Shown piece after piece: positions 1-11,069 of a DNA stretch of 64,000 nt (positions are counted from its first letter, which is position 1; each line of letters begins with the position of its first letter). The notes under the pieces were generated by a model, which was not told the DNA's origin, made no database searches, and was given only the letters and a program-made list of their open reading frames with translations. The DNA comes from Populus alba (Eukaryota > Streptophyta > Magnoliopsida > Malpighiales > Salicaceae), in NCBI RefSeq assembly GCF_005239225.2, contig NC_133284.1, forward strand, positions 91,770 through 155,769, read 5' to 3'. The translations under genes were made by a program, and so were the position numbers.

Positions 1-121
1 ATTCCAGATGTAGAAGAAGGTAAATCTCTCTTCTTAATTATAGAAGAAACGAGATTAATTGTGTGAGGGGGGAAGCTGAGGAAAGGGATACACGATCCAA
101 AATCACACACACAGATCAGAG
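1..121 (+). promoter_or_regulatory. 5' leader of the SKS gene
   Basis: This is the short sequence before the SKS start codon. It is purine-rich and AT-rich and probably mostly 5' untranslated region. No clear TATA box is visible, and the promoter proper probably lies outside the window. Confidence 0.4.
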
Positions 122-1894
122 ATGGCTGGGGTGATGTTCATGGTTTTGCTTTGCCTCTCTGCAGGAGCAATGTTGGGAGTCCAGGGTGAGGACCCTTACT
201 TGTTCTTCACATGGAACGTCACCTACGGCACCCTCTCTCCTTTGGGGGTTCCCCAACAGGTGATTCTCATCAATGATGAATTCCCCGGACCCAATATCAA
301 CTCCACCAGTAACAACAACATTGTCATCAATGTCTTCAACAACATTGATGAGCCCTTCCTTCTGACATGGAGCGGCATCCAGCAGAGAAAGAATTCATGG
401 CAAGATGGAGTTCTTGGGACCAACTGTCCAATCCTCCCAGGAACCAACTTCACCTACCACTTCCAGGTTAAGGACCAGATTGGTAGCTACATCTACTACC
501 CAACCACAGGCATGCACCGTGCAGCTGGAGGCTTTGGCGGCCTTCGCATCAACAGCCGCCTACTCATCCCTGTACCTTATGCTGATCCCGAGGATGACTA
601 CACTGTCGTACTTAATGACTGGTACACTAAGAGCCACACTGCTCTCCAGAAGTTATTGGATAGCGGGCGCTCTCTTGCAAGGCCTGACGGCGTCCTCATC
701 AATGGCAAAAACGCTATGGGAGATGGCAAGGATGAGCCTCTCTTCACAATGAAGCCTGAAAAGACATACAAGTATAGAATCTGCAACGCTGGGCTCAAGA
801 ATACTCTCAATTTCAGGATCCAAGGCCATACGATGAAGCTTGTGGAGATGGAGGGCTCCCATGTGGTGCAAAACGTGTACGAATCACTCGATGTCCATGT
901 TGGACAATGCTTCAGTGTCCTCGTGACAGCCAACCAAGCTCCCAAAGACTACTACATGGTGGCTTCCACCCGATTCAATAAGCAGGTTCTCACCGCTAAG
1001 GGCATCATTCGTTACACCAACGGCAAGGGTCCAGCATCACCTGAGCTCCCTGAGGCACCCGTTGGATGGGCTTGGTCTCTCAATCAATTCCGTTCCTTCC
1101 GCTGGAACCTTACAGCCAGTGCTGCTAGGCCTAACCCTCAAGGCTCTTACCACTATGGTTCCATCAACATCACCCGCACCATTAAGCTCGTAAACTCAGC
1201 TAGCCAAGAAGGTGGCAAGCTTCGCTATGCCCTCAATGGCGTCTCTCACGTTGATCCAGAGACACCTCTCAAAATTGCCGAGTACTATGGGGTTGCAGAC
1301 AAGTTGTTCAAATATGACACCATGCAGGACAGTCCACAAGCCGACATTGCTCACGCTAAGATTGTCTCACAACCCAATGTCCTTAACCTCACTTTCCGTA
1401 ACTTCGTAGAGATCATCTTCGAGAACCACGAGAAGAGCATGCAATCATATCACTTGGATGGTTATTCCTTCTTCGCAGTCGCGTAAGTAATTAATTAACT
1501 AAACAAACGCAGATGCATGCAGTGAATGTCTTTAAAAAACTTATTGTGAATATTTATAACCAACCAACTAATTAATTAATTAATATGCAACAGAGTGGAG
1601 CCAGGCACTTGGACCCCTGAAAAGAGAAAGCACTACAATCTTCTTGATGCAGTGAGCAGGACAACCGTTCAGGTCTTCCCCAAATCCTGGGCTGCCATTC
1701 TTTTGACATTCGACAATGCTGGAATGTGGAACATCAGGTCAGAGATGTGGGAGAGGGCTTATCTAGGACAACAGCTGTATGCCAGTGTTCTTTCCCCTGC
1801 TCGCTCCCTAAGGGACGAGTACAATATTCCTGATAATACTTTGCTATGTGGCCTCGTCAAGGACTTGCCAAAACCCGAGCCTTACAGCATCTAA
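122..1894 (+). CDS. SKU5-similar (SKS) monocopper-oxidase-like protein, pollen SKS11-14/NTP303 type
   Basis: Two exons, 122-1482 and 1594-1894, give 553 residues. The intron 1483-1593 starts GTAAGT and ends CAG, and restores frame as ..FFAVA|VEPGTWTP... The protein is a three-domain cupredoxin of the multicopper oxidase superfamily, with an N-terminal signal peptide (residues 1-22, ending near VQG) and several N-glycosylation motifs (NVT, NFT, NLT, NIT). The copper histidines of ascorbate oxidases and laccases are absent: the usual HWHG block reads TWSGIQQ, the C-terminal HLHGH block reads HLDGYSF, and the final HCH block reads NAGMWN. SKS proteins are secreted or wall/membrane-associated and act in cell expansion. 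The two-exon structure and sequence fit the pollen-expressed NTP303/Bp10 subclade, often annotated as L-ascorbate oxidase homologue. Enzyme activity is unlikely. The call is secure; the subclade is an inference from recalled homologues. Confidence 0.93.
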
Positions 1895-2044
1895 TATATA
1901 GAGAGCGGCTGATCCTCCATGTGTTAACCCTTTCCAATTTGTTGCCATGACTTCTTTTTTTCCGAATTATTATTATTTTTTTCATCAGACAATTGTTCTG
2001 TTCGTTCTCTCTTTCATGTAGTCAGAATAATATATATTGAATTC

Positions 2045-2050
2045 AATAAA
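2045..2050 (+). terminator. Candidate AATAAA poly(A) signal of the SKS gene
   Basis: A canonical AATAAA lies about 150 bp after the SKS stop codon, downstream of a T-rich stretch. This is a typical place for a plant near-upstream element. Position is the only support. Confidence 0.45.
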
Positions 2051-2819
2051 ACTTAACCTTCTGCTTCTCGTACATGTTTTCTTTAATCTCAAAGAAGAGG
2101 TCTGTCTCGGTTGATGAGTTAATTATTAATTTTAAATGTTCAAGAAAACAAACACATTTATAAGGCAATGTCTATGATTATATATCTTTAAAACATTAAT
2201 AAAATAACAATATCTTGGAGTTATAAACTATGAATGTTTTTATTTATTTAGTGTAGGTAATGATTTATCTACTCACTCGGTCAAAAAGATATATCTTATT
2301 CATTTTGTAATTTAACTAATTACTGATCTACAATTATGATAATAACTGATAATTAAATATAATTTTAAAAGTATTATTGTTATGTTATCAATTGGAGTAG
2401 AAAATATTATTTAAGTAAATAGAAACTAAAAAAATATAAGTGTCCTTTTATTACCTTTTTCCTTGAAGTCTTGATAGATCTATCATCTTCAGTGTGGAAC
2501 ATAGATGAGGTATATGTAATACCTTAGTTCACTTTAAGGTAGTCGGTAGAAAAAAAATCAACACATCTCTCAAGAACTAATCAATGAGAACTGGATCAAT
2601 TACCAAAAATAAAAACCTAGATCATCCAATCCTAATATCAAGAACTAAAAATCAGTTCCTCCACCCGAAGTTGTTTCTTGTAACCCATTTCCTTCAACTT
2701 GTTTCCTTTCCTTCCCACTTGTTTCACAAAAGGCAAAAAACAAATGGAAACCTGCAACAGCTGCCAAGAATACACAGGTTTCATTGCATGCTCATGTTCC
2801 ATCTCACACAAACCAAGGC
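2051..2819. other. AT-rich intergenic sequence
   Basis: There is no convincing coding sequence here. The stretch is AT-rich, with A-runs and T-runs. A segment near 2580-2800 has open frames that resemble nothing recognised. It may be the 5' leader of the LINE that follows. Confidence 0.5.
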
Positions 2820-2879
2820 GATTCTTTGGTTTTAGGGCTAAAGTCGGCTTTTTGAACTCTCTCTGGTGCTATTTCCCAT

Positions 2880-4138
2880 ATGCCAGTCACAGATCTACCC
2901 CCTCCCTCTGCTGTCTTATCATCTAGCGGCATAGGTACAAGCACGGTTAGAGAGGCAAATGGGTCTCCGATGGCTAACAACTCTCCACCTCTTGATGGGT
3001 TTATTGTTGAAGATTGTTCTGATGATGCAGAACTGGAAGAAGAGCAGATAGACTTCACTTTCTCTGAGGAAGAAGATGAAGGGTCTTCACCATCTTCTCT
3101 GGCTCCGGTCACTCTAGAACTACCAGCTAGTCTCAAAGGTGCCAACTTTAACCCGTCCAACACTGTTAAAGCAGGTAAACCTCTCTCTTCTCCCCTGTTA
3201 CTGGTAAATGGAGAGATTTATTCTCTTCCAATTGAAGCATCTCATCTTGCCTGAAGCTCATGCATTTTTCAGCCTTAAATGATATTCAATCCTACCCTCT
3301 TTTAACTGAAGACTTAGATCATTCTTGTGATGACTAGAAATTGTGTGCCATTGGTTATGTTTCTGGTAAATTTCTTGGTTATAGAGCCTTGAATAACATC
3401 ATTAGGAACGTCTGGAAATGTGAAGCCACCCTTAACATACATGAATCAAGCTAGTTAGTTTATAGATTCCAAAATGAAGAAGACAAGTTTTCTGTATTGT
3501 GTGAAGGGCCTTATTTAATATATGGCAGGCCTCTTATCTTACATCCCATGTTTGAATATTTTGATTTCTCATATTCTGAAATGACTTAAGTCCCTGTTTG
3601 GCTTAAGTTCTCAAACCTACCATTGAAATGCTGGACACCGAGGTGCTTATCAAAGCTTGCAAGTGTTCTTGGTAAACCAATACAATGTGACAAGTTAACT
3701 TCCACCAAGGAGAGATTATCCTATGCTCGGGTGCTTATGGAAGTGGATCTACTTGCTGATCTTAGATCCTCTATAAATGTTACCCTGCCTAATGGAAACC
3801 CCTTCATTCAAAAGGTTATTTATGAGACATTGCCTAAATTTTGCAAACATTGCAAAGTGATCGCCCATTCCACTGAAGCGTGTTTTAAAGGTAAGGAAGA
3901 GGCCACAACAATTAAGAAGGCAAGTTCAGCTAGTGTTGCTACTAAGAAAAATGTTAAAGGCAGTGTCTTCACTCGTCTCAGCCCTATTGTTGATACCCTG
4001 GTTGATGCCCTGCCTGCTGCTGCTCTCCCAATTAAAGTCTCCCCTGTTAATGCTCCTCTAGTGGATGCTCCAAAGCTTAATGCTCCCATTGTCCCTTCAG
4101 AGACTTGCGTAGCTCAGGATGAGCAACTTTGTTCTTAA
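2880..4138 (+). pseudogene. LINE ORF1 remnant: acidic N-terminus, DUF4283 and CCHC zinc knuckle
   Basis: An open segment (2880-3254) encodes an acidic, Ser/Glu-rich leader. From about 3260 to 3620 the translation is broken by stops but follows DUF4283 (an LxLLTEDL-like start, then a VSGKFLGYRALNNIIRNVW block and a YLIYGRPLIL block). The third segment (3623-4138) continues with LPLKCW and the GKPIQCDKLTSTKERLSYAR signature, then a knuckle FCKHCKVIAHSTEACF (CX2CX4HX4C spacing). The tail is rich in Ala, Pro and Val. Such proteins are RNA-binding gag-like products of plant L1 elements. The frameshifts make it non-functional. Confidence 0.75.
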
Positions 4139-4637
4139 GCCACAACTGCAGTTTCAGAAGAGTGGCAAACTGTTTGAAAAAGGAGATAACATAGGTAACA
4201 AGCAACAGTCATAAAAAATTTTGCCCGCTGAAAGTAACATGCCTCCTTAACAGAATGTTTCCACTGGAGCGTGTTCTAAAGGTAAGGAAGAGGCCACAAC
4301 AGTTAAGAAGGCAAGTTCAGCTAGTGTTGCTACCAAGAAAAATGTTAAAGGCAGTGTCTTCACTCATCTCAGCCCTATTGTTGATACCCTGCCTGCTGCT
4401 GCTCTCCCAGTTAAAGTCTCCCCTGTTAATGCTCCTCTAGTGGATGCTCTAAAGCTTAATGCTCCCATTGTCCCTTCAGAGACTTGTGTAGCTCAGGATG
4501 AGCAACTTTGTTCTTAAGCCACAGCTGCAGTTTCAGAAGAGTGGCAAACTGTTTGAAAAAGGAGATATAACATAGGTAACAAGCAACAATCATAAAAAAT
4601 TTTGCCCGCTAAAAGTAACATGCCTCCTTAACAGAAT
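3870..4637 (+). repeat. Two-copy tandem duplication within LINE ORF1
   Basis: A block of about 390 bp starting in the zinc-knuckle coding sequence (3870-4260) is followed directly by a second copy (4261-4637). The second copy is about 95% identical and lacks a 12-bp piece in the Leu-Val-Asp-Ala coding part. Both copies run from a CCACTG(A/G)AGCGTGTT start to a CCTCCTTAACAGAATGTTT end. The duplication follows the ORF1 stop codon, so it did not lengthen the protein as read here. Confidence 0.85.
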
Positions 4638-4795
4638 GTTTCTTCCAAAGGAAAATCTCCTACTATCTCTATTGACATTGCTTGCAACAAGGCTCCCCAT
4701 TGTCCAATTTCAGGTATGCTCACTAGGAGCTCGGTCCAAAAGAGTTCCAATATATTTTTTGGCAGTGGTGGGGTTCCTCCCACCCTTCCCCACCT

Positions 4796-5884
4796 ATGAT
4801 TGTTTACTGCTGGAACGTGAGAGGGCTTAATATTCTTCTTAAACAGCATGAGGTTGTTGGCCTCATGAAGGGTAAAAAGATTGATGTTTGTGGTCTCCTA
4901 GTGACTAAATTGTCATTGGCAAAAGTTGCATGCATGCATAAGCTATGGTTGAAGTCTTGGCAGTTTGTAAGCAATGCTAAAGCTGCAATGTATGCCCGAA
5001 TAGTTGTTTTTTGGAACTCTAAAACAGTGGAGGTTGAGATGCTTCACTTATATACCCGGGGGATACATGTTCAAATTACAAGCTTGTTGCAACAATATAG
5101 TTTTATAGCCACCTTCATATATGGTTTCAACATCATTGCTGCCAGGAGAGCATTGTGGGAGGATTTTAAGAGATGGGGCACAAAATCTCCATGGATGCTT
5201 CTTGGTGATTTTAACTCTATTCTCTCCCAAGATGATAAGCATAATGGGAGCCAGTCTCTAACTATGAAATTTTAAACTTCAAGGAGTGTTGTTCTGATCT
5301 TAGGATAGCTAACTTGAACTCTACGAGTTGTCATTTTACATGGATGAATGGTATAGTCTGGAAAAAATTTGACAGGGTTATGGTAAATACCCATTGGTTC
5401 TCATTGCAGCAAATGGCCCATGTTCACTTTGGCACCCCATGAGCCTTCTCCAACCATTCTCCAGCTACTGTCCAGCTGAGAATTCAAGAGTTTCATGGCA
5501 AACAAAATTTCAAATTCTTCAACATATGGGCTACTTATCCTCAGTTCTTGGAAATCATTTCCCAACATTGGTCCTTGGATATATATGGGACGTACATGTA
5601 TATTCTCTGTAATAAGCTCGAGCAGTTAAAAAGGTGCCCTGAAGTCTCTGAACAATCTTTATTTCAGCCACATTTCGGAGAGGGTTGCTAGAGCAGAGAA
5701 AATGTTCTTTGGCCAAAAGTTGAAATGTGCTTTCTTTAAAGATTGTGACAAGGGAACCAGATTTTTTCACTCTTTGATGAGCCAACATCACAGGAGACAC
5801 CATATTCTTGCTATTATTCGAAGTGATGGTTTGCTCACTTCTTCGGCTGAAGAGGTTGGTAGAGAGTTTGTCTCATACTATTAA
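4796..5884 (+). pseudogene. LINE ORF2 N-terminal part: apurinic-type endonuclease and linker
   Basis: The open segment 4796-5275 begins IVYCWNVRGLN, the start of L1-type endonuclease domains (exonuclease-endonuclease-phosphatase fold). It later contains LGDFNSIL, the usual conserved Asp-Phe-Asn block. A stop follows at 5273-5275. Degraded frames (for example 5702-5884, with FFHSLMSQHHRRHHI) carry the linker between endonuclease and RT. Function in a live element would be target DNA nicking. Multiple stops make it dead. Confidence 0.75.
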
Positions 5885-6022
5885 AAGCTTATAGGGACTT
5901 CCAAGCATACTATTTCGCTAAAAGTTGAGGTAGTTCATTGTGGTGCCTGCATTAATATTGATTCTCATGACTTTTTTCTTGCTCTAGTTTCTGCTGATGA
6001 CATCAAGCAAGTTCTCTTTAGT

Positions 6023-6972
6023 ATGGATGATGACAAAGCTCCTGGCCTAGATGGATATACCTTTGCCTTCTTTGAAAAAGCTTGGAACATCATTGATGAA
6101 GACTTCTATTCAACTGTTCAAGATTTCTTTGCCTCAGGGGAGATTTTCAAGCAGCTTAATCACTTTATCATAGCCTTTGTTCCAAAATCAGCTAATGCCA
6201 ACTCTGCTGCAGATTACATACCTATTTCTTGCTGCAATGTCACTTATAAAGTTATTTCCAAGATCCTAGCAGGGAGGCTGGCTCATGTGCTCAATGATAT
6301 TCTTAGCCCTTCTCAGAATGCTTTTTTTAGTGGGAGATTCATGGCTGATAATATTAACCTCATGCAAGAACTTGTGAGGAGTTATGGGAGAAAACGTGTA
6401 TCACCTCGCTGCACCATCAAGATTGACTTCATGAAAGCATTTGATTTGGTCCAATGGTCATTTCTTCGTGATCTCCTTCATCTCTTGGGGTTCCCTACTA
6501 GGTTTTTTCATCATGTTATGAAATGCGTTGAGACTGCCTCATTTTTTATCTGTATCAATGGTAATCTCTTTGGTTTCTTCAAAGGCAAGTGTGGTGTTCG
6601 GCTAGGAGATCCATTATCTCCCTACCTCTTTATTATTTGCATGGAGTACTTCTCTAAACTACTGAAAAGTAATACTCAGCATTCTGGTTTTCACTTTCAT
6701 CCTAAATGCCAAGCTTTGGGAATCAGTCATCTTGGTTTCGCTGATGATATTCTTTTGCTCTGCCATTATGAAATGGTCTCTGTTAACACTAAACCCTTAA
6801 CACTATTCTCCATCAGCTTCATGTCTTTGGGGTGTCATCTAGACTGGTAATGAATGTAGCCAAATCCTTTATTTTCTTTGCTGGTGTTTCGGGGGATATG
6901 AAGCAAGCTATTCTCAACGTCTCCCAGTTCACCAAAGGGAGCTTTCCCTTTAAGTAACTCGGTGTCCCTATA
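6023..6972 (+). pseudogene. LINE ORF2 reverse transcriptase core
   Basis: The frame 6023-6850 encodes most of an RVT_1 domain: a DDDKAPGLDGYTFAFFEKAW start, a FVPKSANANSAADYIPISCC block, SPSQNAFFSGRFMADN, the IDFMKAFDLVQW block with catalytic Asp, CGVRLGDPLSPYLF, and GFADDILLL, where FADD is the usual plant L1 form of the YxDD catalytic motif. A stop follows at 6848-6850, and the next frame continues (NVAKSFIFFAGVS, then LGVPI) up to about 6972, where recognisable LINE sequence stops abruptly at the inserted element. Confidence 0.85.
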
Positions 6973-7283
6973 TAACAACCCTAGTTTTTCTATTAGTTTA
7001 TTCGTTAATCTCTCCCCCTATAAAGGGTAGATGAAGCAATTTTATTTTTTTTACTCGACGAAATTTCGGCAGAGTCTCCTCTATACCAGGAGATCCCAAG
7101 TTATCGACAATGTACCTGCACACATTTTGAATCACATCTCCTCCACAATCACATCCATGTTTAGTACAATTAACTACATAACTCATTCTAGATTATGCTC
7201 AGGACCATATTCATTCCCAAACTCCATCTTACATCACATACACAACTTAAGAATTAAAAGAGCCAATTTCAACACGAAATTTC

Positions 7284-7320
<37 letters not shown>

Positions 7321-7321
7321 A
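7284..7321. repeat. Compound (AT)n-(CA)n microsatellite
   Basis: About 13 AT dinucleotides are followed directly by about 7 CA dinucleotides. This is a simple repeat with a likely variable length. Confidence 0.95.
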
Positions 7322-7756
7322 CATAGTTTAATATTCTAACATAGTCTAGTACATTCTAATATCTCAAGCATAGGTTGATACATTTAATATTTCACAAACA
7401 AAATATTACGAATAGAGTATTCCATATAGGCTACATGTTTACTGCATGAAAAAATTACACCACAAATCCCTAAGTTCCTAACTTATACGGAAAGGGATCA
7501 AAGAACTTTAAATCTATTCCTGATGTGAATGGGAGGGACCTGCAAAAATATAAATTTTCCATATAATTAAAAACAAATGATTAAAATACAAGCAATTTAC
7601 ATAATAAAATTAAACAACATATATATCTACTTAAATCATATGAGATTCTAAATACAACCACAAACCCCCTTTTATGGTTATATAAGAATTCTTTATTCTT
7701 CTTCTCTTTTTTTTTTTGTTAACTATTTCTTCCCCCCTATCAGAAGGACTATTGCT

Positions 7757-8270
7757 GACACCAATGACCTCCATTAGTGTCTTTAGTTGCCCGTCCTGGA
7801 ACAACTAATTAGTTTCATGAAAATGCCGACACAAATGTAAACGTTTGTGTCATTAACTATTTTTAAAACTAAAATAGTTAATCATTGTTCCATATTACCT
7901 TGGGAGGTTCTCAGGTATGCCGATGTCAAAATTCTTGACATCATTAGCTTTCACCTCGGAAAGCAAATCAAGTTTATAAATTTTGCAGATATCGACGTCA
8001 CGTGCCGATATCATTAACTATTCTGAAACCGAATAGTTAATCAATTTTATAAATTTTGCCGATATCGACATCACGTGTCGATATCATTAACTATTCTGAA
8101 ACCGAATAGTTAATCAAGTTTATAAATTTTGCCGATATCGACGTCACGTGCCGATATCATTAACTATTCTGAAACCGAATAATTAATCAAGTTTATATTT
8201 TTCCTCTCACGTACCAGTAATGCCGATGTTATCCAGCTTGGTTAACATCATTAGCCTCCCATATCAGGGA
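7757..8270. repeat. Seven-unit tandem array of paired hairpins with changing stems
   Basis: Each unit reads roughly TGCCGA-stem1-loop-stem1'-ATTA-stem2-loop-stem2'-AATCAA. Stem 1 arms: 7757-7766/7772-7781 (one mismatch), 7828-7835/7844-7851, 7922-7929/7935-7942, 7988-7997/8003-8012 (one mismatch, one wobble), 8061-8070/8076-8085 (perfect 10 bp), 8134-8143/8149-8158, 8225-8231/8243-8249. Stem 2 arms: 7783-7789/7802-7808, 7853-7863/7871-7881 (perfect 11 bp), 7947-7952/7959-7964, 8014-8023/8031-8040 and 8087-8096/8104-8113 (perfect 10 bp), 8160-8169/8177-8186 (one mismatch), 8257-8260/8267-8270 (weak). Units 4-6 are near-identical copies of about 73 bp; units 1, 2, 3 and 7 have different stem sequences but keep complementarity. 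Function unknown. Confidence 0.85.
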
Positions 8271-9956
8271 CAACAAATCAAATTGAAGAAACAATCATTA
8301 CTAAAATTCCTTGTTACGATCTATTTTGCTCCAAAAGAACCCATAAATTAAATCTAGTTCTCCGTTCCATTTTATTTTTCATCATTTAACCTTTCCTTTT
8401 CCTTTTTTTTTTTCATCAGTAAGCACCAAATTTTTATAGTTCAAAAGTTAGTTAAAATAATTATTAACTAGAGGAGATATAGGTACCAAGTACCTACCTG
8501 TTGTGGACGCTCGACTTGTGTTCCCCTGTGGTTGATGTACTCCTCCTACGGTTCCTCCTGAAACCAAAAACACCCATCATTATTCCATATTAATCCACAT
8601 ATCACACGCAACATCAACATTGAAAATAATATTCATTTCTCTTTTACCAAATCTTTTCTTTCTCATCACATACATTCCTCATTATTATCCTTTAACTTTT
8701 CAGCTCATTAGTAGTCCAAGTGGATATCATAAATTCAATTTTTTATTACAGTTTATTCTTTTTGAAGATCAAGACACACTTTATGAAAGGCAAGAAAACA
8801 AATTCTACACTTGATATGACTAAATTTTGTTGTTTTATCAACTTGGCCGAATCTGCCACCAGGGGTTGCAGCTCGACCTCTCCTTAGTTTTTTATTTGTA
8901 TCTGGAGTTCTAGGACTCCAAATTAGGCGAGGTTAGATTTGTTGGAAAGCTAACACTCCTAGCTACACTTCTATGAGGGGACCCTCCCTAAATTTTATAG
9001 TTTTTAGGTCCAAAATGCCCTCAGGAAACAGGGCAACGAACTTGCCCTGTTTTGCTAAGGGAGAAGGTATCTCCATTTCATCTTAAATCCCTGCTTCCTC
9101 ATCAGTCACAACCATGCCTTTCCTTTATTCATGGCATTCTCGTCTCCTTTTATGTCTTTCTAAGGTCACTGGTACCAAATTAATTAATTAAACACATCAT
9201 AAGTTCTCATTCCCTCTCTGTTGTATCCAGTAGAGAACGTGGCCAAGGGAACCAAGAGTTCCCTTCTTCTCTTTTATGCACTCATTTCTTCTTCTTCTTT
9301 AAGGAACTTAGATTAATCTAATCCATTTAACCTCACTCATTTCTGCATTTCCCCAACATTTTATGTTAAAGAAACCTAATTCCCAATTCAAGAAAGGCAT
9401 AAACTTCTAATCAAATTGAAGTTGATTTCATAGAAATTGGAATTAGAACTCCTTACTTGGATGGAATCTAAACTTTACTTCACAAATTTTAGAAGAATCT
9501 TAGCCTTCTTCTCCTTGTATGTTGTCAACCACTCTTCCCCCTCTTTTCTTCACCAATTCTTCACTTTTCTTCTTGTTAATTCTTCCACCCGATTGTGTTC
9601 CTCCACTCTATAATTCCAAGGCTTATTTGGGTTTACTAATTTTAGGTGTTTACTCCAAGTTTTGATGAAAGAAAAATCTAAAATTCTCCCCCCTCCTTAT
9701 TCTTATTATCAGCCGGCCATGGATGAGAGAAGGGATGGGTATTTATAGTCCCATCTCTTCTTAATTTCATTTTGGCCCTATCTTTCACCCCTTTTTTTCA
9801 GTATTATTATTATTATTATTATTTATTTATTTTATATTATAACAACATTTAGAATTATTATAAACCTCCCCCTCTTTGTATACTTTATTCTCGGGCTTCA
9901 CACCCTAAGTCAATTCTCTCCTCTTATTCATAAGTTAGAATTGGCTATTTATAGTT

Positions 9957-11069
9957 AGATGGGAAAGCAACTCTCGTATACTGGTTGGTTGGAGTTAATA
10001 AAATCGATCATGCATGGCATGGTGCAGTTTTAGATTAGTATCTTTCCTATTCTAGCTGTAGTTATCAACAAGATTACCAATCTGTGTAGAAATTTCCTAT
10101 AGACCAGGGATGTGCTTAGAAGTAAATCTGCTCTTTATGCTCGAAAGCAGGTGTGCTTGCCAAAAGATGAAGGGGGTCTGGCGGTTCTTGACATCAAATC
10201 CAGAAATGACAGTTTTTTTTGCCAAACATCCATGAAATATTCACTTGAAGTCCGATTCCCTTTGGATTCGATGGATAGATCATTATTACATTTCGCATGC
10301 CTCCATCTAGTCCTTGGACACAAAGAAAACTGACTCTCCTCTATGAAAGTCAATCTTCTCTTTTCGTAACAAAATGATTGATCTTTGTGGTGGGGTTGCT
10401 CTAGTGCAACAATTACTCTCAAGCTGGCACTTTGGATCGGGTTCTTTTACAGCCAGTGCATTTGATTTCTTCAGATATAAAGTTGATCATGTCCAGCGGG
10501 CTAGTGTAGTTTGGGAGCAATGGTCTCTCCCAAGACACAGCTTCTCCCTATGGCTAGCAATGTTGGGCAAGTTGCGAACAAGAGATTGACTTTAGTTTCT
10601 CTCCACAGATTCTAAATACCCTCTTTGTTAGAATGTTGATGAATCCCATACTCATCTCTTCTTCAATTGTGACTGGTCGTCTTCTTTTTGAAGTAAGGCT
10701 AGATTTTGGCTTAAGCTTCATAATAATATGCCTTCCTTAAACATAGCCACTCGGGTCTTACAAAACACCAAAAAAAGGTTGCAGCTAAAAAAGAGAAAAG
10801 TATCTCTTGCTATTCTTGTGTATTTGATTTGGGAAGAAAGAAATAGGCGCATCTTCAACAACACTGCAAAATCAGTTGAGACTATCTTTAGGAAATTCCA
10901 GATATTGTTCTACACTATTTTGTATTTCCATGAAAAAAAAATCACCCAGCCTACAGTGTTGCTAATTGAATGGAACCTCCTTGGTCTTTCGTATAGTTTG
11001 GACATGCATGGTTCTCCATGGTTTTCTCGTCCCTTTATTGATGAGCCTCGACCTCCTATTTTTGGCTAG
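9957..11069 (+). pseudogene. LINE ORF2 C-terminal part with zf-RVT domain
   Basis: After the insert the LINE frame resumes with QLSYTGWLELIKSIMHG (the usual RQLSYAGRLQLIKSVL block), then VCLPKDEGGLAVLDIKSRN, the typical CLPKxEGGLGxxD block of plant L1 RTs. Downstream, LPRHSFSLWLAMLGKLRTRD and, in a shifted frame, DESHTHLFFNCDWS match the zf-RVT zinc-binding region. The last part (VYLIWEERNRRIFNN) is the usual C-terminal WxERNRRIF block. Several stops and shifts make it dead. Confidence 0.8.

Larger units (their letters stand above)
6974..9956 (-). mobile_element. Non-coding insert in the LINE, probably a solo LTR or non-autonomous LTR element
   Basis: The LINE translation stops at LGVPI (6972) and resumes as GKQLSYTGWLELIKS at about 9957, so nearly 3 kb was inserted. 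No protein domain was found. The left edge reads TATAACAACCC, close to the TGTAACAACCC/GGGTTGTTACA ends common in gypsy LTRs (in - orientation). A TATAAATA box on the - strand near 9745-9755 fits an LTR-type promoter on that strand. No matching right end with CA, and no target duplication, was found, so the class is uncertain. The insert carries a (TA)n(CA)n tract and the hairpin array described separately. Confidence 0.55.

Noticed and set aside
7757..8270. CRISPR-like array
   Set aside because: Repeats and spacers are not of constant length, the changing parts are self-complementary stems, and this is plant nuclear DNA.
7757..8270. Retrozyme or hammerhead ribozyme
   Set aside because: No CTGATGA core with a matching GAAA strand was seen in or near the array on the given strand; the conserved parts are TGCCGA, ATTA and AATCAA.
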